Shown: piece after piece, positions 1 through 5,592 of the stretch | Numbering within the stretch: position 1 is the stretch's first letter | Layout of the letters: every line of letters begins with the position of its first letter | NCBI GenBank assembly: GCA_021848765.1 | Contig: JAJZTU010000227.1 | Location: 1 to 5,592 of the forward strand | Length of the DNA stretch: 5,592 nucleotides | Direction of reading: 5' to 3' | Origin: Bacillota bacterium | Lineage (GTDB): Bacteria > Bacillota > GCA-003054495 > Carboxydocellales > JAJZTU01 | Notes under the pieces: generated by a model | What the model was told of the DNA's origin: nothing | What the model saw: the letters and a program-made list of their open reading frames with translations, nothing else | Databases searched by the model: none | Position numbers and translations under genes: made by a program

Positions 1-741
1 CATTACCATGCCGCCGTCTATGTTTAAGGTTTGGCCGGTGATGTACCTTGCATCCGGTGAAGCCAGGAATACTACTGCACCTGCTATGTCTTCCGGGCTG
101 CCCAGCCGTTCCAAAGGGATTTTGGACATTAAGCCCTGTTTTACTTCTTCCCCAAGACCGGCTGTCATATCCGTTTCAATGAAACCAGGAGCAATGGCAT
201 TTACTGTTATTCCCCGGGAACCGATTTCCTGGGCAATAGATTTGGTAAAGCCGATAATACCGGCCTTGGCAGCGGCATAGTTGGCCTGGCCGGCATTACC
301 GGTTAAGCCGATTACCGAGGTAATATTGATTATTGAGCCTTGACGCTGTTTCATCATGGGCCTCAGGACCGCCTTGGTACACAGGTAAACACCTTTGAGA
401 TTAGTGTCCAGGACAGCATCCCAGTCTGCTTCTTTCATCCGCATCAGGAGCCCGTCCCTGGTTACTCCGGCGTTGTTTACCAGAATGTCCACTTTACCAA
501 AGGTATCCAGGGTAGTTTTAATCAGGTTTTCGGCCTCTTCCGGATTACCCACATCGGCCCGGACGGCAATGGCCTGTCTGCCCTTGGTCTGGATGGCTTC
601 CACTACCTCCATAGCTGCAGCGGCGCTACCGGAATAGTTTACCACGACATTGGCCCCCTGGTCAGCAAGCCGTAAGGCTATGGCCCTGCCGATGCCCCTG
701 GAACTTCCGGTGACTATTGCTACCTTTTCGCCTAGAATCAT
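1..741 (-). CDS. fabG: 3-oxoacyl-[acyl-carrier-protein] reductase FabG (stop codon just outside the window)
   Basis: FabG is the cytosolic, NADPH-dependent short-chain dehydrogenase/reductase that reduces 3-ketoacyl-ACP to 3-hydroxyacyl-ACP in each elongation cycle. The reading frame is open from ATG 741 to base 1 (247 codons) and ends in GGMVM, the usual FabG C-terminus, so only the stop codon is probably missing. Visible features are the Rossmann cofactor motif TGSSRGIG (residues 11-18), NNAG (89-92), and the complete catalytic tetrad N114, S142, Y155 and K159 in a YAAAK motif. The start has a strong Shine-Dalgarno AAGGAGG (757-751) with a 9-nt spacer, lying inside the end of fabD; the fabD stop and the fabG ATG are 1 nt apart. 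Other SDR enzymes share this fold, but the family-typical length, C-terminus and position after fabD make FabG secure. I see no frameshift or missing key residue. Confidence 0.97.
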   Translation of the reverse strand, partial: MILGEKVAIVTGSSRGIGRAIALRLADQGANVVVNYSGSAAAAMEVVEAIQTKGRQAIAVRADVGNPEEAENLIKTTLDTFGKVDILVNNAGVTRDGLLMRMKEADWDAVLDTNLKGVYLCTKAVLRPMMKQRQGSIINITSVIGLTGNAGQANYAAAKAGIIGFTKSIAQEIGSRGITVNAIAPGFIETDMTAGLGEEVKQGLMSKIPLERLGSPEDIAGAVVFLASPDARYITGQTLNIDGGMVM

Positions 742-742
742 T

Positions 743-1681
743 TTAACTAACCTCCTTGAGTTTAGCAAGGGCCTTTTCCAGAGAGGCGCAATCTTCGATG
801 TTCAGGATTTCTGCTTCCTTAGCAATTTTTTTAATTAAACCGGAGAGTACCTTGCCAGGCCCAACCTCGATAAAGTGAGTTACTCCCAAGGCTGCCATTT
901 TTGCTACCGACTCTTCCCAGCGTACAGAGTTACTCACTTGTTTAATCAGGAAATTAGCTGCCTCCTGCCGGTCGGAAACCACCTGAGCGCTGACATTGGC
1001 TACGACGGGGATAAGAGGGTCTGTCAAAAGCACCTTGGCCAACTCAGCAGCCAAGCGCTCTGCCGCAGGGGCCATCAGGCTGGAGTGGAAGGGGCCGCTG
1101 ACCGGCAGTTTCACCACCCGCTTGGCTCCGGCAGCTTTAGCCATTTCCATGGCCTTTTCCAGGGCCTCCAGGGCGCCGGCAATAACCACCTGGCCGGGGC
1201 TGTTAAAATTAGCCGGTTCGACCACACCATACCGGGAGGCTTCCTGGCAAACCTGAGCCACTGCTTCACCGTCTAACCCCAATACGGCAGCCATTCCCGC
1301 CGTACCGATGGGAGCGGCCTCCTGCATGAACCTTCCCCGCATTTGGACCACCCGGACTGCATCGGCAAACTGCAGGGCGCCGGCCGCTACCAGGGCAGAA
1401 TACTCCCCCAGGCTGTGTCCTGCAGCCATCTGGGCCTTAATCCCCCGGGAGTCCAATACTGCCAGGGCGGCAATGCTGGTGGTCAGAATAGCCGGCTGGG
1501 TGTTAGCGGTTTTAATAAGTTCCTCTTCAGGACCGTTAAAACAAAGATTAGATAATTCCATGCCTAAAGTATTATCAGCAGTCTGGAATATTTCCCTGGC
1601 CTCAGGGTAATTTTCATAGAGCTCCCGGCCCATCCCCACATATTGTGAACCTTGGCCCGGAAATACAAAAGCTATTTTCAT
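743..1681 (-). CDS. fabD: Malonyl-CoA:ACP transacylase FabD
   Basis: FabD moves the malonyl group from malonyl-CoA to the phosphopantetheine arm of acyl carrier protein, supplying the extender unit for FabH and FabF. The 312-residue product has the normal length for the family. It opens with the FPGQGSQ motif (7-13), carries the nucleophile S90 in GHSLGEYSA (88-96), the malonyl carboxylate-binding arginine R115 in QMRGRFM, the catalytic histidine H199 in GPFHSSLM, Q248 near the active site, and GPGKVL (274-279). These match the known FabD catalytic set. The ATG at 1681 overlaps the fabK stop in an ATGA (4-nt overlap). Only a weak GGGG ribosome-site candidate lies near 1690-1693, so translation probably depends on coupling to fabK. 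No oddities are visible. A polyketide-synthase acyltransferase domain would be larger and in a different context. Confidence 0.97.
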   Translation of the reverse strand: MKIAFVFPGQGSQYVGMGRELYENYPEAREIFQTADNTLGMELSNLCFNGPEEELIKTANTQPAILTTSIAALAVLDSRGIKAQMAAGHSLGEYSALVAAGALQFADAVRVVQMRGRFMQEAAPIGTAGMAAVLGLDGEAVAQVCQEASRYGVVEPANFNSPGQVVIAGALEALEKAMEMAKAAGAKRVVKLPVSGPFHSSLMAPAAERLAAELAKVLLTDPLIPVVANVSAQVVSDRQEAANFLIKQVSNSVRWEESVAKMAALGVTHFIEVGPGKVLSGLIKKIAKEAEILNIEDCASLEKALAKLKEVS

Positions 1682-2616
1682 TGGAATTTCCCCAGCCTTC
1701 CCAGCACCTCTTGGGCGCTGTTCATGATATCCAGGATAATCTCCCTGGCAGGTTGAATTTGTTTAACCATGGCGGAAACCTGGCCGGCCATCAGCGAGCC
1801 GTATTCCACGTCTCCTTCCTGCATGGCTGCCCGCATTTTACCCACACCCATTTTTTCGATTTCTTCCGGAGGTACATTGCGTTTTTCCATTTCTTCAAAC
1901 TGCCGGGTAAGCTTGTTTCTTAAAACCCGTACCGGGTGGCCTGTAGACCTTCCGGTTACCACAGTGTCCCTGTCCTTGGCCTTGATAATCTGTTCCTTCA
2001 CTCCCTGGTGAATGGGGCACTCGGAAGCACACATAAACCTGGTACCCATTTGCACTCCCGCCGCTCCCAAAGCCAAGGCTGCTACCAATCCCCGGCCGTC
2101 ATAGATACCACCTGCTGCGATTACCGGGACCTGTACAGCGTCTACCACCTGGGGGACCAGGGCCATAGTGGTTAATTCACCTACATGCCCACCGGATTCC
2201 ATACCCTCGGCAATTACAGCATCTATCCCCAATCTGGTCAAACGCTGGGCCAGGGCTACCGAAGCTACAACCGGAATGACCTTGCTCCCGGCTTCCTTAA
2301 GGGCTGCCATGTATACCCCGGGGTTTCCTGCCCCGGTGGTCACTACATTGACCCTTTCCTCTACCAGGACCTGCATTACCTCCTTAACAAAAGGTGACAT
2401 AAGCATTACGTTCACTCCAAAAGGCTTGGAGGTTCTTTCCTTGACTTTGTGGATCTGTTCCCTTACCCAGTCGGCAGGAGCGTGTCCGGAGCCGATAATC
2501 CCCAGGCCACCAGCCTCGGAAACCGCAGCCGCCAGCTCTGCATAGGCAACCCAGGCCATTCCTCCCTGAATGATAGGATACTCAATTTCCAAAAGCTCAC
2601 ACAGATTAGTTTTCAA
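1678..2616 (-). CDS. fabK: FMN-dependent enoyl-[acyl-carrier-protein] reductase FabK (TTG start)
   Basis: FabK is a flavoprotein that reduces trans-2-enoyl-ACP to acyl-ACP, the last step of each elongation cycle, replacing the unrelated SDR enzyme FabI. The predicted 312-residue protein is a TIM-barrel of the FabK/nitronate monooxygenase superfamily. Visible motifs are IIQGGMAWVA (15-24), GGLGIIG (36-42), TTGAGNP (93-99), ESGGHVGE (140-147), an AAGGI phosphate-binding loop, and GVQMGTRFM. H144 lies at the same position as the catalytic His144 of Streptococcus pneumoniae FabK when counted from TTG 2616. I chose that start because the product begins MKTN, like the MKTR of known FabKs, and follows a strong AGGAGG site. 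An upstream ATG at 2685 would add 23 unconserved residues and overlap fabH; the adjacent TTG at 2619 is also possible. Its place between fabH and fabD favours FabK over a catabolic nitronate monooxygenase. Confidence 0.94.
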   Translation of the reverse strand: MKTNLCELLEIEYPIIQGGMAWVAYAELAAAVSEAGGLGIIGSGHAPADWVREQIHKVKERTSKPFGVNVMLMSPFVKEVMQVLVEERVNVVTTGAGNPGVYMAALKEAGSKVIPVVASVALAQRLTRLGIDAVIAEGMESGGHVGELTTMALVPQVVDAVQVPVIAAGGIYDGRGLVAALALGAAGVQMGTRFMCASECPIHQGVKEQIIKAKDRDTVVTGRSTGHPVRVLRNKLTRQFEEMEKRNVPPEEIEKMGVGKMRAAMQEGDVEYGSLMAGQVSAMVKQIQPAREIILDIMNSAQEVLGRLGKFQ

Positions 2617-2624
2617 CAATACCA

Positions 2625-2635
2625 CCCCTCCTCCT
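2625..2635 (-). promoter_or_regulatory. Ribosome binding site of fabK, deciding a TTG start
   Basis: On the minus strand this reads AGGAGGAGGGG, a doubled Shine-Dalgarno. The downstream AGGAGG copy (2632-2627) lies 7 nt before TTG 2619 and 10 nt before TTG 2616. The only in-frame ATG nearby (2685) lies upstream of this site, inside fabH. The site therefore argues for TTG initiation. It lies in the 40-nt gap after the fabH stop, the only real gap between genes in the operon. Confidence 0.8.
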
Positions 2636-2656
2636 GCCTTTTTAAACAGCCCTCCA

Positions 2657-3655
2657 TTACCTGCCCCAGCACAGGACACAGGCACCCCAGGTTAAGCCCG
2701 CCCCGAAGCCAACCAGAACCAGAGTATCCCCGTCTTTGACCTTTCCCTCCCGTACTGCTTCCGCCAGGGCGATGCCAATGGAAGCCGAAGAGGTATTGCC
2801 GTAGCGGTCCACATTTACAAAAACCTTGCTCATATCCAAACCCAGGCGTTTAGCAGCAGAATCTATAATGCGAATATTGGCCTGGTGGGGGATAAAAAAG
2901 TCAATATCATCAATGGTGAGACCGGCCTTGGCAATAGCCTTTTCCGCTACTTCTCCCATAACCTTTACTGCGAATTTGAATACATCCTTGCCGGCCATAT
3001 AAATGCTGTGTTGCTTCCCGGAGACAGTTTCCGCCGAAGCCGGGTATTTGGAGCCTCCTGCTGTCTGAAGCAGCAAGGGTACCCCGGCGCCGTCCGAACC
3101 CAATTCACAGGCTAAAATGCCCTTGCCTTTGGAAACCGGCTGCAGAACCACTGCCCCGGCTCCATCGCCAAAAAGTACACAGGTTGTACGGTCCTCCCAG
3201 TTCAAGATCCGGGACAGGGTTTCGGCGCCGATAACCAGGACATTGCGGTACATTCCTGTATTGATAAACTGTGCCCCGACCGTAATGGCATACATAAAAC
3301 CGGTGCAGCCGGCTGACAAGTCAAAGGCTGCGGCCCTGTGCGCACCCAGCTTTTCCTGGACCACACAGGCAGCTGCCGGAAAGGGATAGTCAGGAGTTAC
3401 CGTGCCAATAATAATTGCATCTAATTCCTCCGGTTTTAGGCCGGCCTGCTCCAGGGCCTCCCTGGCCGCCTTTACGGCCAGGTCTGAGGTATACACTCCG
3501 GGCTCAGCTATATAACGCTGCTTGATCCCTGACCTGGTTGTAATCCACTCGTCACTGGTGTCTACAATTTTCTCCAGGTCGGCATTGGTCATTATCCTGT
3601 CCGGCAAACCCATTCCGGCGCCGGTGATTCCCGCAGGAATTAAGTTCATTCCCAT
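2657..3655 (-). CDS. fabH: 3-oxoacyl-[acyl-carrier-protein] synthase III FabH
   Basis: FabH starts each fatty acid by condensing a short acyl-CoA with malonyl-ACP, releasing CO2. The 332-residue product has the expected thiolase-fold length. The catalytic triad is complete: C117 in DLSAGCTGF, H257 in the IPHQAN signature (255-260), and N287 in YGNTSSAS. Other landmarks are TSDEWI near residue 33, the R(S/T)GI motif (41-44), and the C-terminal GFGAGLTWGA. The ATG at 3655 is preceded by GGGAG about 10 nt upstream, inside the end of plsX; a second ATG two codons later (3649) is a less well spaced alternative. The plsX stop is 2 nt away. Whether it prefers acetyl-CoA or branched primers cannot be read safely from the sequence. 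KASIII paralogues in secondary metabolism look similar, but this operon position makes FabH clear. Confidence 0.97.
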   Translation of the reverse strand: MGMNLIPAGITGAGMGLPDRIMTNADLEKIVDTSDEWITTRSGIKQRYIAEPGVYTSDLAVKAAREALEQAGLKPEELDAIIIGTVTPDYPFPAAACVVQEKLGAHRAAAFDLSAGCTGFMYAITVGAQFINTGMYRNVLVIGAETLSRILNWEDRTTCVLFGDGAGAVVLQPVSKGKGILACELGSDGAGVPLLLQTAGGSKYPASAETVSGKQHSIYMAGKDVFKFAVKVMGEVAEKAIAKAGLTIDDIDFFIPHQANIRIIDSAAKRLGLDMSKVFVNVDRYGNTSSASIGIALAEAVREGKVKDGDTLVLVGFGAGLTWGACVLCWGR

Positions 3656-3657
3656 TT

Positions 3658-4668
3658 TCAGTCATCTCCCATACTGGTATTTTCCAAACTCTCCCGGATT
3701 GCATCCACCACCCGGTTTTCCACACATTCTTTGGCCACCCGGATGGCGTTTTTGATCGCATGGGCATTGGAACTGCCGTGACTGATTATACAGATGCCGT
3801 TGAGCCCCAGAAGCGGCGCCCCGCCGTATTCTGTATAATCAACCTTCTTTTTTAATTCGCCCAAGGCAGGCTTAAGCAGCGCTCCCCCCAAGGTACCCAT
3901 AATCGATGAGGTGGCTGCTTCCTTGATCATGCCCATCAGGCCTTTGGCCAACCCCTCGGCAAATTTTAGCACCACATTTCCTACAAAGCCGTCACAAACC
4001 ACCACATCGGCCTTGCCGGCAGCAATGTCCCGGCCTTCTACATTACCTATGAAATTGAGGCCCTGTTGAGTTTTTAGCAATTGGTAGGCTTCCAGAGCCA
4101 ATTCATTACCTTTGGTTTCTTCTTCACCGATGTTTAATAAACCTACTTTAGGATGGCTTATCCCTAAAATTTTATTAGCAAAAATCTGTCCCATGACTGC
4201 AAACTGAAGTAAATTTTTCGGTTTGCAGTCAGCATTGGCCCCTACGTCCAAGACCAGGGAAATCCCGCGCACTGTGGGCATCACACTGGCAATGGCCGGG
4301 CGGTCAATGCCTTTAATCCTTCCGTAACCCAACAGGGCGGCAGCCATGGCTGCCCCGGTGTTCCCGGCGGAAACAAAAGCATTACCCTGTCCTGCTTTGA
4401 CCAAGCGTACGCCTACTACCAGGGAGGAATCCTTCTTCTTCCTGATGGCCTGGGCCGGGTGCTCATCCATGGCGATGGTTTCGGTGGCATTAACTACAGA
4501 AATCCCGGATGGGAGGGTTCCTTTGGCCTTGGCCAATTCCTGCCCGATAACCTCTTCAGGTCCTACCAGTACTACGTCTATAGCGTACTCCCTGGCCGCT
4601 TCCACAGCCCCTTTAACTATTTCACCGGGGGCAAAATCTCCCCCCATGGCATCAACTACGATCCGCAA
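3658..4668 (-). CDS. plsX: Phosphate acyltransferase PlsX (TTG start)
   Basis: PlsX is a peripheral membrane enzyme that makes acyl-phosphate from acyl-ACP and inorganic phosphate; PlsY then transfers the acyl group to glycerol-3-phosphate, so PlsX links fatty-acid synthesis to phospholipid synthesis. From TTG 4668 the product has 336 residues, matching the family. It begins MRIVVDAMGGD, the standard PlsX N-terminus, followed by VSAGNTGA (99-106), DVGANADCKP (141-150), NIGEEETKGN (179-188), EGRDI (211-215), CDGFVGN (225-231), YGGAPLLG (281-288) and a HGSSNAHAI stretch from 297. The TTG is favoured because conservation starts exactly there and a full Shine-Dalgarno lies 9 nt upstream. A more upstream start in the same frame (4698) would add ten unconserved residues and place initiation before the ribosome site. 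It overlaps fapR by 17 nt. plsX also follows fapR in the Bacillus subtilis fapR operon. Confidence 0.96.
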   Translation of the reverse strand: MRIVVDAMGGDFAPGEIVKGAVEAAREYAIDVVLVGPEEVIGQELAKAKGTLPSGISVVNATETIAMDEHPAQAIRKKKDSSLVVGVRLVKAGQGNAFVSAGNTGAAMAAALLGYGRIKGIDRPAIASVMPTVRGISLVLDVGANADCKPKNLLQFAVMGQIFANKILGISHPKVGLLNIGEEETKGNELALEAYQLLKTQQGLNFIGNVEGRDIAAGKADVVVCDGFVGNVVLKFAEGLAKGLMGMIKEAATSSIMGTLGGALLKPALGELKKKVDYTEYGGAPLLGLNGICIISHGSSNAHAIKNAIRVAKECVENRVVDAIRESLENTSMGDD

Positions 4669-5245
4669 CCAAGGTGTCCTCCTTTCCGTTAACCGCAAAG
4701 ACTACAAAACTGGCCCGGAAAACTATCTCCCCCTCTACCCGGGAAGTGACCTTTATGTAATAACGGTTTTCCTTGATGGTTTTGACCATGGCCTTGGCTA
4801 CCACCCGCTCTCCCTGGCGCACAGGCCGTTTGAAGCTGATTTTGGCAGTGCCGGTGAGGGCAATTTCCGCATCCACCAGGGCCACCGCCAGGGTGTTGGC
4901 TTGGGCAAACAGAAAATGTCCCCGGGCGATTCCTGTTCTCTGAAAGGTCAGTTCAGGGGTGACTTCCAGCATGGACAGTCCGGATACTCCCAGTTCCAGG
5001 TCCACCAGTTCACCGATGAGGTCAGCATTAGCCAGGGACTTTACTTTAGCAAAGCTCCGTTCAGCTACCTGTTTGACCCGCTCCCGCACTTCCGGGATAC
5101 CCAACTCCAAGCGGTCCAGGCGGATGGTCTGGACGCTGACGGCAAAACATCTGGCCAGTTCCTCGTCAGTGATGAAAGGATGGGTCTCCAGATAATTCTG
5201 CAGCCTGTGTTGCCTATCGTGTTTAGTTGTAGGTAGTCTGCCCAT
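4652..5245 (-). CDS. fapR: Fatty-acid and phospholipid synthesis repressor FapR (malonyl-CoA sensor)
   Basis: FapR is the Firmicute repressor of lipid synthesis genes; malonyl-CoA binding releases it from DNA. From ATG 5245 the product has 197 residues, close to the 188 of B. subtilis FapR. Residues 24-58 form the DeoR-like helix-turn-helix, with FITDEELA, VSVQTIRLDRLEL and IPEVRERVK nearly as in B. subtilis. A linker follows, then a hotdog-fold effector domain with IARGHFLFAQANTLA (106-120). F101, R108, G109 and N117 correspond to B. subtilis F99, R106, G107 and N115, which are involved in ligand binding, so the sensor looks functional. The ATG is preceded by AGAGGTGA with a 6-nt spacer after GAGGTG. 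An in-frame GTG at 5254 would add three residues but overlaps that site. First gene of the operon, and probably autoregulated through the operator just upstream. Confidence 0.96.
   Translation of the reverse strand: MGRLPTTKHDRQHRLQNYLETHPFITDEELARCFAVSVQTIRLDRLELGIPEVRERVKQVAERSFAKVKSLANADLIGELVDLELGVSGLSMLEVTPELTFQRTGIARGHFLFAQANTLAVALVDAEIALTGTAKISFKRPVRQGERVVAKAMVKTIKENRYYIKVTSRVEGEIVFRASFVVFAVNGKEDTLVADRS
4678..4685 (-). promoter_or_regulatory. Ribosome binding site of plsX, deciding a TTG start
   Basis: The minus strand reads AAAGGAGG, a near-perfect anti-16S match, with a 9-nt spacer to TTG 4668. It lies inside the fapR coding region. It fixes the plsX start at the TTG that opens the conserved MRIVVDAMGGD block rather than at an upstream codon. 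Confidence 0.85.
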
Positions 5246-5250
5246 TCCTC

Positions 5251-5258
5251 TCACCTCT
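5251..5258 (-). promoter_or_regulatory. Ribosome binding site of fapR
   Basis: The minus strand reads AGAGGTGA; its GAGGTG core is 6 nt from ATG 5245. It favours that ATG over the in-frame GTG at 5254, which lies within the site itself. Confidence 0.7.
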
Positions 5259-5306
5259 GGATACCTAATATACTAGTTTTCTATCATGATATGCTAATAT
5301 GTGCTA

Positions 5307-5323
5307 TTATGACCAGGTACTAA
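5307..5323 (-). promoter_or_regulatory. FapR operator (17-bp inverted repeat)
   Basis: On the minus strand the site reads TTAGTACCTGGTCATAA. The first half, TTAGTACC, matches the FapR half-site as I recall it from Bacillus and Staphylococcus. The second half matches at 6 of 8 positions (two transposed bases, CA for AC), around a single central base. It begins 4 nt downstream of the -10 hexamer and so covers the expected transcription start and first transcribed bases. Bound FapR would block the promoter. Presence of fapR as the first gene makes negative autoregulation of the whole operon the natural reading. The operator identity rests on recalled consensus, not on a matrix search. Confidence 0.88.
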
Positions 5324-5327
5324 ACAT

Positions 5328-5356
5328 ATTATAACTATAGAGATGGTAATAATCAA
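5328..5356 (-). promoter_or_regulatory. Sigma-A promoter of the fapR-plsX-fab operon
   Basis: On the minus strand there is a -35 element TTGATT (5356-5351, four of six bases matching TTGACA), a 17-bp spacer, and a perfect -10 TATAAT (5333-5328). Initiation is expected around 5321-5323, giving a leader of about 76 nt before the fapR ATG. No other promoter of comparable quality is visible before fapR, and the gaps between the downstream genes are too short to hold one convincingly. Confidence 0.88.
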
Positions 5357-5389
5357 GCTAAGCAGGCATATTTTGGTCAGGTCTCCAAT

Positions 5390-5435
5390 AAAAAAACAGA
5401 GGAAAGTGACAAGGCCTTGTCACTTTCCTCTGTTT
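5390..5435 (-). terminator. Rho-independent terminator downstream of livF
   Basis: The sequence contains a perfect inverted repeat with 21-bp arms (5394-5414 and 5415-5435) meeting at a GGCC centre, so the RNA hairpin would have a small loop formed by opening the central pairs. Read on the minus strand it is followed by seven T residues (5396-5390), the form of an intrinsic terminator for the livF transcript. On the plus strand the hairpin is followed only by TTTCG, so it is not clearly bidirectional. It ends about 33 bases before the -35 element of the fapR promoter and insulates that operon from the transporter genes. Confidence 0.92.
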
Positions 5436-5456
5436 CGTAACCTCCCTCACCGGTAT

Positions 5457-5592
5457 TTACCCGCCCAGGTAGGCTTTTCTAATTTCTTCACTCGCTGCCA
5501 GTTCCTTGGCATCTCCACTGAGCACAATCTTCCCGGTTTCCATTACATACGCCTTGTGGGCCACCGACAGGGCCATGTGGGCATTTTGCTCC
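5457..5592 (-). CDS. livF: Branched-chain amino acid ABC transporter ATP-binding protein LivF, C-terminal fragment
   Basis: Only the last 44 codons lie in the window; the gene continues past the right edge. The fragment starts EQNAHMALSVAHKAYVMETG and ends KAYLGG before a TAA stop. EQN after the Walker B/H-loop region, a YV(M/L)ETG(K/R)IV segment and the terminal (K/R)AYLGG are typical of LivF, the second ATPase of the high-affinity leucine/isoleucine/valine importer; LivG has a different C-terminus. The Walker A, signature and Walker B motifs are not visible here. Related subfamilies (urea UrtE, other LivF-like importers) cannot be fully excluded from so short a piece, so substrate specificity is uncertain. 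The terminator shortly after the stop marks it as the last gene of its transcript, functionally separate from the fatty-acid operon. Confidence 0.85.
   Translation of the reverse strand, partial: EQNAHMALSVAHKAYVMETGKIVLSGDAKELAASEEIRKAYLGG

Noticed and set aside
8..280. Plus-strand open frames opposite fabG, and similar ones along the whole window (for example 875-1276, 2168-2545, 3117-3389)
   Set aside because: All lie antisense to intact conserved genes and read as low-complexity mirror translations of them; none resembles a known family.
2617..2656. Possible internal promoter or second operator in the fabH-fabK gap
   Set aside because: Only 40 nt are available, mostly taken up by the ribosome site, and no -10/-35 pair or FapR-like repeat is visible.
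2617..2685. N-terminal extension of fabK to ATG 2685
   Set aside because: It would overlap fabH by 29 nt, lies upstream of the obvious ribosome site, and encodes residues unlike any FabK N-terminus.
3552..3767. A 71-codon minus-strand frame across the plsX/fabH junction
   Set aside because: It is out of frame with both genes, which are fully intact there, and no separate gene is needed to explain the sequence.
4346..5236. A 296-codon open frame on the plus strand, antisense to plsX and fapR
   Set aside because: It is the complement of two well-conserved genes, its translation shows no recognisable domain, and it has no clear promoter or ribosome site. It is a shadow frame.
1..5592. CRISPR arrays, tRNA or rRNA genes, insertion sequences, defence or secondary-metabolite genes
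   Set aside because: I looked on both strands and saw no spaced direct repeats, cloverleaf sequence, transposase or unexplained conserved frame. The window is almost entirely filled by known lipid-synthesis genes.

Overview
The window is a compact block of housekeeping type II fatty-acid and phospholipid synthesis genes, all on the minus strand, from a Gram-positive bacterium of the Firmicutes (Bacillota). The evidence is a FapR regulator with its operator, a FabK-type enoyl-ACP reductase instead of FabI, strong Shine-Dalgarno (SD) sequences, a consensus sigma-A promoter and TTG start codons. The gene order and the roughly balanced base composition suggest an anaerobic clostridial lineage, perhaps Peptococcaceae-like. 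That placement is inference; no taxonomic marker gene is present.

Layout, read in the direction of transcription (right to left). At 5592-5457 is the 3' end of a LivF-type ABC transporter ATPase, closed by a strong intrinsic terminator (5390-5435). Next comes a sigma-A promoter (-35 at 5351-5356, -10 at 5328-5333) with a 17-bp FapR operator (5307-5323) directly downstream of the -10. A leader of about 76 nt follows. Then come six tightly packed genes: fapR (5245-4652), plsX (4668-3658), fabH (3655-2657), fabK (2616-1678), fabD (1681-743) and fabG (741-1, lacking only its stop codon, which falls outside the window). Genes overlap by 17 nt (fapR/plsX) and 4 nt (fabK/fabD), or are separated by 2 nt (plsX/fabH), 40 nt (fabH/fabK) and 1 nt (fabD/fabG), so one polycistronic mRNA with translational coupling is likely.

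How the genes work together: FabD transfers malonyl from CoA to ACP; FabH starts chains by condensing an acyl-CoA with malonyl-ACP; FabG and FabK carry out the two reductions of each elongation cycle; PlsX converts finished acyl-ACP to acyl-phosphate for phospholipid synthesis. FapR senses malonyl-CoA and should repress the operon when this precursor is scarce. The dehydratase (FabZ), the elongating synthase (FabF), ACP and acetyl-CoA carboxylase are not in the window; some may lie beyond the left edge.

I looked for an undescribed system on both strands and found none. All coding space is explained by well-known families with intact active sites. The points worth a second look are regulatory: the operator and promoter arrangement, a possible second degenerate FapR site in the leader, two TTG starts with strong ribosome sites, and a terminator with unusually long perfect arms.
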